Assembly: GCF_029167235.1 (NCBI RefSeq)
Contig: NZ_JARFTR010000112.1
Coordinates: 1 to 64,000, forward strand
Direction of reading: 5' to 3'
From: Kamptonema sp. UHCC 0994
GTDB taxonomy: Bacteria; Cyanobacteriota; Cyanobacteriia; Cyanobacteriales; Microcoleaceae
Length of the DNA stretch: 64,000 bases
The position numbers and the translations under genes are program-made. Under the pieces are notes generated by a model. It had not been told where the DNA came from. It saw nothing but the letters and a program-made list of their open reading frames with translations, and did not search any database. Positions 57,339 to 64,000 of the stretch are shown piece after piece. Every line of letters begins with the position of its first letter. Position 1 is the stretch's first letter.

Positions 57339-57647
57339 ATGACGGGCCTGGATTTACGGCAGCTATTGCTAGATAAGTGGGGAAAATCCTACGATATCCA
57401 ACTGCGGCGGACGCGGGGTAAGATTTTTGTGCAAGTCATGTGGAAATACCTGGAACAGGCTTCTTTTCCGATGGGGGAAGCGGATTATATTGAGCATTTA
57501 GATGCGATCGCGACTTACCTGCACGCTTGGGGTAGTACAGAACAAGTTAGAGAGTATATTGCCACAACTCGCGATCGCCCGCGTCTTGGTAAGGCCGTCA
57601 GCATCCCCCTTGACTTAGGCGAAAGAGCCTCTGAATGGTTGTTATAG
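57339..57647 (+). CDS. DUF3067 family protein
   Basis: A 102-residue soluble protein. GLDLRQLLLDKWGKSYDIQL (about 3-22), VQVMWKYLEQASFP (about 32-45), YIEHLDAIATYLHAWG (about 50-65) and the RPRLGKAVSIPLDLG end are characteristic of DUF3067, which is conserved in cyanobacteria and plastid-bearing eukaryotes. Location opposite petC is a recurring arrangement as I recall it, and suggests a link with the b6f complex or iron-sulfur handling, but this is unproven. The gap from petC (226 bases) should hold both promoters. Confidence 0.85.
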   Translation: MTGLDLRQLLLDKWGKSYDIQLRRTRGKIFVQVMWKYLEQASFPMGEADYIEHLDAIATYLHAWGSTEQVREYIATTRDRPRLGKAVSIPLDLGERASEWLL

Positions 57648-57702
57648 CTAGGGTCTAGGGACTAGGGAGTAGTCCTGAGCATCGTAGTCCCTAGCTATAT
57701 TT

Positions 57703-59088
57703 CTAGGAGATCGCTTTCTCTGTTAATTTAACTTTACCCAAAGCCATTTTGCGGCTCTCAAAAAGTTTCATAACTCCAGTTGCAATTGTCCCAACTACAT
57801 CAGGGTCGCAATAAGATAGAAATTCTTCAGATCGCATATTACCAGCAAAGAAATCTTTAGCTTTCTTCAGCAGGTGTTCAATTTCAGCAAACCCAATGGA
57901 TTTGATAATAAACGTAGCAACTGGAGAGTTTTTAATATCGTAACGTGATTCCTGATTGCGCCCTTTAGCTAACAGGTCTAGCACTTCTTTTTCCAGTTGG
58001 CTTTTCAATGGATGCGCTAGAGGTATTTCTGGTAAGAAGTTTTCTAAAGCAGATGTTGTAAATCCCGGCGTGGGTAATTCTCCCATCATAGTTGAAAGGG
58101 GGATGTCTCGCCCCAAGCGGTAAGAAAGGGCTTCGAGAATGGCAATTGTAATTAGTTTTGCACCTAAATAAAGCTTCGCCACTTCGATATTTTTTCTGGT
58201 TCTGGAAATTAAACCTAAGTAATTTTCATCAGTTGGTTCTCCCATAAAATGATGGAAAACCAGTTCGGGTTTGAGGAAGTTCATAAATCCTTCCATTTTT
58301 TGCAGAGACCTACGGTATCCGCCAACTGTGTAGGAATTAACATTACTCAGTTCGTGATTAGTTTCAGGCATGAGATTCCAGGTATTATCCAAAAAATCTG
58401 CCGAATTAGGATAGGCAAAATTTTCAACATCGCGGTTGCCCAATCTCACTGATTGCCTGACTACTTCGCAAGTTTCGGGGTCTGTCCAGCCAAGGTTAAA
58501 CTGAATATTAGCGGTAATTAAGCGTTGATGCAGCAGTTCGCTGGCAGTCAAGCCAGAGGGTGAAATTGGTCGAAAGGGAATTGTCGCTTCGATGCAGGCT
58601 GCGATTTTGGCGATGATATTGGTAGGTAGGAAAGGCTCTAAACATTTTGCAGCCATGATCGCGCTCAAAAACTCATTTTGACCTGCGAAGGGTGAGAGAG
58701 TTTGTCCGGGAACAAACCCGAATATGACTGCTACTAACTCGTACATCAAGTCTTTAGTAATTTCATTTTCGTCTTTGATTACTAGCTGCGATCGCACCTC
58801 CTTAACAAAAGGACAAATATAGCTACTGATGTTAAAACCAACGCCCTGATCTACTTGAACGTAAACCATGTCGTGAAATAAAGCTGCCAATACCTCGACG
58901 GGATCTACTGACCCCCCAACCTCAAAAATGTGCTCTGACGTATGAAAATAACGCCAAGGGCCCCTCATAGTTTGAATAATCAGCTCGGCTGTATATTCAA
59001 GTCGATCTGGTTCTACTTGACCGCCTAGCTGTCTGATTGACGTTACCAAGCAATCTAAGCATCGTTTCTGCTCAGCTAAAAGCTCCAT
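57703..59088 (-). CDS. Uncharacterised protein with an HD-like metal-binding motif
   Basis: A 461-residue soluble protein. Near the N-terminus, YFHTSEHIFEV (about 48-58) and ALFHDMVYVQV (about 69-79) give the His...HisAsp spacing of HD-type phosphohydrolases, with GVGFNISSYICPFV after it. The later half is helical: MGEPTDENYLGLISRTRKNI (about 280-299), GRDIPLSTMMGELPTPGF. No membrane segment, no other domain recognised. A phosphohydrolase function is possible but not shown. It runs convergent with the DUF3067 gene. Confidence 0.65.
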   Translation of the reverse strand: MELLAEQKRCLDCLVTSIRQLGGQVEPDRLEYTAELIIQTMRGPWRYFHTSEHIFEVGGSVDPVEVLAALFHDMVYVQVDQGVGFNISSYICPFVKEVRSQLVIKDENEITKDLMYELVAVIFGFVPGQTLSPFAGQNEFLSAIMAAKCLEPFLPTNIIAKIAACIEATIPFRPISPSGLTASELLHQRLITANIQFNLGWTDPETCEVVRQSVRLGNRDVENFAYPNSADFLDNTWNLMPETNHELSNVNSYTVGGYRRSLQKMEGFMNFLKPELVFHHFMGEPTDENYLGLISRTRKNIEVAKLYLGAKLITIAILEALSYRLGRDIPLSTMMGELPTPGFTTSALENFLPEIPLAHPLKSQLEKEVLDLLAKGRNQESRYDIKNSPVATFIIKSIGFAEIEHLLKKAKDFFAGNMRSEEFLSYCDPDVVGTIATGVMKLFESRKMALGKVKLTEKAIS

Positions 59089-59320
59089 CGCGCACCTCCA
59101 CTGCTTTCCCTGATTCCTCGGCTTGATTGCATACTATCAAAAGCGGTAGTTGAATGCCATCTGTGACTTAGTATCGTACATTACAGGAGATTTCACTCCT
59201 GCTAAATTTGTTGCATTTTCACTAAATTATTACACGGTAGCCTTCCCTTGGAGGGATGTACAAACTTCAGCGATCGCAGCATTATTAACTGAGAACTGAA
59301 AAATCTAGGAGATAGGTGGC

Positions 59321-60934
59321 GTGCAATTTGTATCTGACCCGCCAATTCCCGTTAAAATCGGCAAGATGAAAGAGCGGGTACGGTGGCAAGACAGATTAAT
59401 TGTCCAGCGGGGTATCGATCAAACGCGGCTGGTTTTGGGCGATCGCTTCCCAGATAGTGAGGAGTTCTCATTTTTAGTCGCAGGAGACAGCGGATCGGGA
59501 AACCAGGGCGGGCATAACCCCCAGCGTCGGATTGCAAAAATCATGGCTGCCCGCCGCGATAGTTGCCGCTTCATCCTCCACACTGGAGATGTTGTTTATC
59601 TAGTAGGTTCCAGCGAGTATTACCAGCAAAATTTTATTCGCCCCTACCGCGAGTTTCTAGTTGGAGGCGAGACACCCTCCCGTATTGCCTATGACAAAAT
59701 GTTATTTAATCTGCCGTTTCTGCCGGTTCCTGGCAATCACGATTACTATGACTTACCTCTGATTTACGGCATTCTCGCACAGAGTGCCTTACCGCTGCGC
59801 CGCCTGTTCCAGTCAAAATTAGATTTCGATGTTGGTTGGCACGGATCGCGCCAAGGTCATGCTTATGCTAAAGCATTTCTTGACTGTCTCCAAGCTTTTA
59901 ACCTTCCAGGCCAACTCGATCGCCACTTAGATACTCACTACACTGCCCAAACTAACACTGGTCGTTGTTTGCACTACGAACCTGGACGCTTTACCCGTTT
60001 ACCCAACCGTTATTATACTTTCCGCAGTGGGGGCATTGATTTTTTTGCTCTGGACTCGAATACTTTTAATGCGCCACTACCCCTACCAGCGACGGAGGCG
60101 GGAGACTCTTACCGCCGCGCTTTGGAAGCTCAAAGGCAGGATTTAGAGCAGGAAAAGTTGCAAATCTTGGAAACTTCGGCAACCTTGAATCGCGATCGCC
60201 CCGATGAGGCCGAACAGTTGGACGATTTCCGGGCCAAGTTAGCCCAAATTGATGAGCAAAGGTTAGACATTGACAAACACCTGACAGCGGACAAAACCAC
60301 TGTAACTGACTCTGAACAGCTTAACTGGCTCAAAGAAAGACTGATTGCATCTTGGCAGAATCCAGATGTGCGAGGGCGGGTGATTTACTTGCATCACCCT
60401 CCCTATGTCACTGAGGCGACGAAGTGGAATCAAGGTCAAACTTTGGCAATTCGTTACCGCCTCCGCGAGGTATTTGATGCCGTAGCGGATGCAGTTGGGG
60501 ATTTAGGGGGGCGGCGAGGCGTAGCGGATCTGATTCTCTCAGGTCACGCTCACTGTTTAGAATATATACGCACTGGGGACACTGGACACGCTGATTCTCA
60601 CACAAATTGGCTGATTTGCGGAGGTAGCGGTCACAGTCTGCGCCGTCAGCGGGAGGAAGGGCCTGTGTTGGTGGAGGCCGTCGATCGGGCCCAGAGTTAC
60701 CAGTTGGCGCGATCGCATCGGGGAAATCGGCCTGATAAGGGTACCATCCCCGTTGCCGAATCCCTGCTTTTTGTCGGCCGCAACGGTCAAGGTTCGCAAA
60801 AACGCCGTCCTTACTCGTTTTTGCAGATTGATGTTTTGGCCGGGAACCCGCCTAAATTTCTAGTCCGGCCTGCGATCGCTGAACGCTTTAGGAGACAGTG
60901 GGATTACAGTGAAGTTGAACCGTTTGTTATTTGA
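59321..60934 (+). CDS. Calcineurin-like metallophosphoesterase
   Basis: A 537-residue protein starting with GTG 59321 after CTAGGAGATAGG. The metal sites are read in order: VAGDSGSGNQGG (about 48-59), HTGDVVYLVG (about 82-91), PGNHDYYDL (about 136-144), YLHHPPYV (about 356-363) and LSGHAHCLEYI (about 407-417). A long insert (about 255-325) is charged and probably coiled. No signal peptide is seen, so it is probably cytoplasmic, although some relatives are phospholipase- or acid-phosphatase-like. Substrate unknown. Confidence 0.88.
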   Translation: MQFVSDPPIPVKIGKMKERVRWQDRLIVQRGIDQTRLVLGDRFPDSEEFSFLVAGDSGSGNQGGHNPQRRIAKIMAARRDSCRFILHTGDVVYLVGSSEYYQQNFIRPYREFLVGGETPSRIAYDKMLFNLPFLPVPGNHDYYDLPLIYGILAQSALPLRRLFQSKLDFDVGWHGSRQGHAYAKAFLDCLQAFNLPGQLDRHLDTHYTAQTNTGRCLHYEPGRFTRLPNRYYTFRSGGIDFFALDSNTFNAPLPLPATEAGDSYRRALEAQRQDLEQEKLQILETSATLNRDRPDEAEQLDDFRAKLAQIDEQRLDIDKHLTADKTTVTDSEQLNWLKERLIASWQNPDVRGRVIYLHHPPYVTEATKWNQGQTLAIRYRLREVFDAVADAVGDLGGRRGVADLILSGHAHCLEYIRTGDTGHADSHTNWLICGGSGHSLRRQREEGPVLVEAVDRAQSYQLARSHRGNRPDKGTIPVAESLLFVGRNGQGSQKRRPYSFLQIDVLAGNPPKFLVRPAIAERFRRQWDYSEVEPFVI

Positions 60935-60942
60935 TTTTTGGG

Positions 60943-60992
60943 ACTGTTAACTGTTAACAGTTAACTGTTAACTGTTAACTGTTAACTGTTAA
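60943..60992. repeat. STRR array of GTTAACT heptamers
   Basis: About seven GTTAACT units, one of them inverted (GTTAACAG), right after the metallophosphoesterase stop. Because GTTAAC is its own complement, the array can fold. CTAGCC units follow near 61025-61060. Confidence 0.9.
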
Positions 60993-61083
60993 TAGATTCT
61001 ATTCCCTTCTTCCCGTTCTTTCGCCTAGCCCTGAGCATCGTAGCCCCTAGCCTCTAGCTATAGCAATTTAAAATCAACTAAAA

Positions 61084-62061
61084 ATGAGTGAAAAACGTTC
61101 TGCCTGCCTAATCTTTAATCCCGTTGCCGGTCAAAGCGACCCCGATCAAGATTTGGCTAAAATTCGAGAACTTTTAGAGCCGGTTATTGACCTCGATATT
61201 CGCATGACCACTCTAGAAATAAGCGCGTCTCAACTTGCCCACGAAGCTATTGCTAGAGGTGCGGAAACTATTATTGCCTCTGGGGGTGACGGCACTTTGT
61301 CAGCCGTTGCAGCGGCGGTAGTGGGAAGTAATATCCCTTTGGGAATTATTTCGCGCGGAACTGCTAATGCTTTTGCCAATGCTTTAGAAATTCCCACTAC
61401 GATAGAATCTGCCTGCGGAGTGATTTTAGGAGGAGTAACGCGCATAGTGGATGCAGCCATGTGCAATGGCAAAGAACCGATGGTTTTACTAGCAGGAATT
61501 GGCTTTGAAGCAGAAACTATAGAATTAGCGGATCGGGAGTCAAAAAATCGCTGGGGAATGTTGGCTTATATCTTATCTGGCATTAAACAGTTGAACAATA
61601 TGGAGAGTTTTGATGTGCAAATTGAAACTGAAGATAAGATTATTAATGTTACTGCTGCTGCCGTAACGGTTGCTAATGCAGCACCGCCTACTTCTATTTT
61701 AGCTCAAGGGCCTGCGGGAATTATTGTCGATGATGGTTTGTTAGATATTACAGTGGTAGCACCTGAAAATGCAGCAGGCGCGATCGCACTTTCTTATCAC
61801 TTATTGCAAAGTGCTTTGAGAGGTAGTGCTTCTGAACGAGATGACATTGGTTATTTGCGAGCAAAACAGGTTAAAATTACCACCGATCCGCCTCAAAAAG
61901 TTGTCTTAGATGGGGAACTGATGGGCAATACTCCGCTGTCAATTGAGTGCGTGCCAGGAGGATTAACGATTATTGTACCATTAGTTGAAAAAATTCCAGA
62001 GACTGAAAAGCTCTCTGGTTTACCGAATCTTACTGTTGAATTGAAGTCTCCAGAGGAATAG
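61084..62061 (+). CDS. Diacylglycerol kinase family lipid kinase (YegS-like)
   Basis: A 325-residue protein. LIFNPVAGQSDPDQD (about 9-23), the nucleotide-binding GGDGTLSAVAAAVV (about 66-79), LGIISRGTANAFANALEIP (about 86-104) and LLAGIGFEAETI (about 135-146) are DAGK catalytic-domain blocks. The C-terminal VVLDGELMGNTPLSIECVPG (about 279-298) completes the YegS/BmrU fold. It phosphorylates a lipid such as diacylglycerol or another alcohol with ATP; the exact substrate is open. It faces the ABC exporter gene across an STRR hairpin. Confidence 0.9.
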   Translation: MSEKRSACLIFNPVAGQSDPDQDLAKIRELLEPVIDLDIRMTTLEISASQLAHEAIARGAETIIASGGDGTLSAVAAAVVGSNIPLGIISRGTANAFANALEIPTTIESACGVILGGVTRIVDAAMCNGKEPMVLLAGIGFEAETIELADRESKNRWGMLAYILSGIKQLNNMESFDVQIETEDKIINVTAAAVTVANAAPPTSILAQGPAGIIVDDGLLDITVVAPENAAGAIALSYHLLQSALRGSASERDDIGYLRAKQVKITTDPPQKVVLDGELMGNTPLSIECVPGGLTIIVPLVEKIPETEKLSGLPNLTVELKSPEE

Positions 62062-62069
62062 TAAATCGA

Positions 62070-62140
62070 GGGAAGAAGGAAGAAGGAAGAAGGAAGAAGG
62101 AAGAAGGAAGAGGAAAAACTTGCCTCTTCCTTCTTCCTTC
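62070..62140. repeat. GAAGGAA array folding into an 18-bp perfect hairpin
   Basis: GAAGAAGGAA units run from 62070, then 62096-62113 and 62123-62140 are exact complements (18 bp) around AAAAACTTG. It lies between the stops of the convergent lipid kinase and ABC exporter genes, the place for a bidirectional terminator. Confidence 0.85.
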
Positions 62141-62143
62141 GAC

Positions 62144-63868
62144 TTAACTAAATTGCTGAGCATAAAAACGAGCATATCTATCGCCTTTTTCCAACAATTC
62201 CTCGTGAGTTCCTGATTCTACTATTTTGCCACCTTCTACTACTAAAATTCTTTCAGCCCGCCGCACAGTTGCCAAACGATGAGCGATAATAAAAACAGTA
62301 CGCTCGCGCATCAACCTTTCCAAGGCTTCCTGGACTAAAGCTTCTGATTCCGAATCCAAAGCCGAGGTAGCCTCATCGAGGATCAGGATTCTGGGATTTA
62401 ACAAAACTGCGCGTGCGATCGCAATTCTTTGTCGCTGTCCCCCCGATAAATTCACCCCCCTTTCCCCTACCCAAGTTTGATATCCATCGGGAAATTGACT
62501 GATAAACTGGTGAGCATTAGCAATTTTTGCCGCCGCCTCTACATCTTTCATTTCATAATAAGCTTGACCAAAAGCAATATTTTGGGCAATGCTACCAGAA
62601 AATAAGATTGTTTCTTGGGGTACAATTCCAATTTGTCGCCGCAAACTACCTAAAGTCACATTCTGAATATTAATATCGTCAATTAAAATCTCTCCAGCTT
62701 GGAGTTCGTAAAATCTGGGTAAGAGATTAACTAAAGTAGTTTTCCCCGCACCGGAAGGGCCAACGAGTGCAATCATTTCTCCGGGATGTACCAACAAATT
62801 TAAGTTTTGTATTACAGATTTTTCCGGTTGGTAAGAAAAAGTCACATTCCGATATTCAACTTTACCGTTAACTGGAAGAAGTTCGATCGCGCCCGGTTTT
62901 TCGACTACACTCGGCTGAATTTGTAAGAGTTCAAAAATGCGATCGCAAGATGCTTCTCCCTGTTTGAACTCACTATAATTGCTAGTTGTAATCGCAATTG
63001 GGTCAATTAAAAGCGCCACACCTGCGACATAACTGATAAAGGCTGTAGCCGTTAAATTGCCTTGAGAAATTTGCCAGCCACCTAAGAAAAATAACAGCAG
63101 TATACTCATGGCTTCTAAAAAGCCAACTATTACAAATTGGAGCGCTTTTACCCGTTCTGCTAAATATTTAGCACGGCGGTTTTGTTCCGCTTCCTGCACA
63201 AATCTAGCAATCTCATATTCCTCAGCAGCAAAGGCTTTTACCAGGCGAATACCGCTGAATACTTCAGTTAACATTGCCGATAAATCAGATATTCTATCTT
63301 GACTCCGACGGGAGTAAGTAAGTAACCTTTCACCAAACCAGCCAATTAATATCGCCATTACTGGGGCAATTATTAATGCAGCTAAAGTTAATTGCCAATT
63401 GAGATAAATCATATATCCCAGGACAACAATTAGCTGCAAAATGCAAGGTACAAACTGGTGAAAAAACTTGTTGATAACTTCGCCGATGCGGTCAATATCT
63501 TCAGTGAGACGATAGGATAAATCTCCAGTTTTAGATGTTTCAAAGTAGCTGAGATTAAGTTGCTGCAAATGTGTATAAACTTGCTTGCGAATGTTTAAAG
63601 CAATAGTCAATGCAGCTTTTGCCATCAACGTATCTTGTCCGTATTGAACAGTACCGCGAATTAAGAAAATGACGGCACTTAGACCAGCAATTTGAGCGAA
63701 TCCTTTTAAATCCCCTTCGCCAATAAATTTTGCTGTTTGGCCAATTAGCCACGCGATAATCGGCCAGAAAACGGTAAATGCTAAGGTACAAGCTAATGCC
63801 TTAGCAATAGTTTGCTGTTGTGGACGGAGATAAGGGAGTATTTGCCAGTAATTAGACCGAGTTTTCAA
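62144..63868 (-). CDS. ABC-type exporter, fused membrane and ATPase domains (MsbA/HepA-like)
   Basis: A 574-residue half-transporter. Six helices fill about 20-305. The ATPase has VGPSGAGKTTLVNLL (Walker A, about 362-376), the Q-loop VPQETILFSG, the signature LSGGQRQRIAIARA (about 469-482), Walker B ILILDEATSALD and the switch His in FIIAHRLATV. It begins with TTG 63868; no ATG or GTG lies between this and the in-frame stop at 63881-63883, and the N-terminus KTRSNYWQILPYLRPQ fits the family. It works as a homodimer, exporting a lipid, glycolipid or peptide. Substrate not determined. Beyond 63883 to the window end nothing else is seen. Confidence 0.92.
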   Translation of the reverse strand: MKTRSNYWQILPYLRPQQQTIAKALACTLAFTVFWPIIAWLIGQTAKFIGEGDLKGFAQIAGLSAVIFLIRGTVQYGQDTLMAKAALTIALNIRKQVYTHLQQLNLSYFETSKTGDLSYRLTEDIDRIGEVINKFFHQFVPCILQLIVVLGYMIYLNWQLTLAALIIAPVMAILIGWFGERLLTYSRRSQDRISDLSAMLTEVFSGIRLVKAFAAEEYEIARFVQEAEQNRRAKYLAERVKALQFVIVGFLEAMSILLLFFLGGWQISQGNLTATAFISYVAGVALLIDPIAITTSNYSEFKQGEASCDRIFELLQIQPSVVEKPGAIELLPVNGKVEYRNVTFSYQPEKSVIQNLNLLVHPGEMIALVGPSGAGKTTLVNLLPRFYELQAGEILIDDINIQNVTLGSLRRQIGIVPQETILFSGSIAQNIAFGQAYYEMKDVEAAAKIANAHQFISQFPDGYQTWVGERGVNLSGGQRQRIAIARAVLLNPRILILDEATSALDSESEALVQEALERLMRERTVFIIAHRLATVRRAERILVVEGGKIVESGTHEELLEKGDRYARFYAQQFS

Positions 63869-64000
63869 GATGTTTTGCGCCTACAATTGCTTTAAAAAAT
63901 ATGTCAACTAAACTATATTATCAATGTGGGTTTCATTGGTAAAGCATCTTTAATCGCTACCTTGTCATGGCAGCCAGCAAGGGTGAAATCCTCGCAAAGG

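Noticed and set aside
63884-64000. tRNA or other RNA gene at the window end
   Set aside because: No T-loop GTTCGANTC or acceptor-stem pairing is visible; the same search by eye in other gaps also found none.

Overview
The window comes from a filamentous cyanobacterium, most likely of the Oscillatoria / Microcoleus / Phormidium type; this is inference, because no rRNA gene is present. Support comes from photosynthesis genes (psbO, petC-petA, chlB), an HpsJ-like hormogonium polysaccharide protein, a type IV pilin-GH family protein, frequent GCGATCGC (HIP1) octamers, and heptameric tandem repeats (STRR type) in many intergenic gaps. No tRNA, rRNA, CRISPR array, complete transposon or prophage was found.

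Layout. 1-2.7 kb holds surface polysaccharide genes (rfaE2-like, hpsJ-like, WaaE-like glycosyltransferase). 2.8-3.7 kb holds an apparent orphan polymorphic-toxin C-terminal domain with a downstream candidate immunity gene. dxs follows, then a translationally coupled pair ending in a retropepsin-like aspartyl protease. 6.9-11.5 kb is a giant secreted protein (DUF4347, beta-helix, Calx-beta, Pro/Thr linker, RTX). Then come mtnA and a protein built from four tandem pilin-GH domains without a prepilin cleavage site. 15-17.6 kb carries a sugar-type ABC ATPase, a small HD alarmone-hydrolase-like protein and a Uma2 nuclease.

17.8-22.3 kb is the most unusual region. A same-strand operon encodes an MtrA-like/thymidylate synthase fusion, a membrane-anchored dCTP deaminase/dUTPase-fold protein whose key acidic residues are replaced, and a nucleoside deoxyribosyltransferase/dCMP deaminase fusion. 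A DUF4917 (SIR2-like) gene faces it. All three operon products are predicted to bind or convert pyrimidine deoxynucleotides. The set could be a dTMP or modified-base route, or a nucleotide-based anti-phage system; the sequence alone does not decide.

22.6-34 kb is mainly housekeeping and photosynthesis: a CobO-like protein with a decayed P-loop, adenylate kinase, RNase PH, a DUF29 protein, a GT-C membrane protein, chlB (with a strong promoter and a terminator-like hairpin in its leader), an Ldh-family dehydrogenase, a second RTX protein, psbO and sigF. 35-47 kb is rich in signalling: a 1771-residue Ser/Thr kinase-AAA-GAF-histidine kinase, a REC-histidine kinase, aspartate aminotransferase and a DUF4118-GAF-GAF hybrid kinase. 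47-64 kb holds class I aldolase, an ABM-domain membrane protein, an M1 aminopeptidase with HEAT repeats, a Nudix hydrolase, a manganese catalase using a TTG start, an FAD oxidoreductase plus alpha/beta-hydrolase operon, petA and petC, a DUF3067 protein, an HD-like protein, a metallophosphoesterase, a lipid kinase and an ABC exporter.

Intergenic DNA carries several repeat families: a REP-like hairpin (four copies), a CATTGCGAG inverted element (three copies), other long hairpins, and STRR arrays. The STRR arrays supply the last codons and stops of two genes and form a perfect hairpin between two convergent genes.
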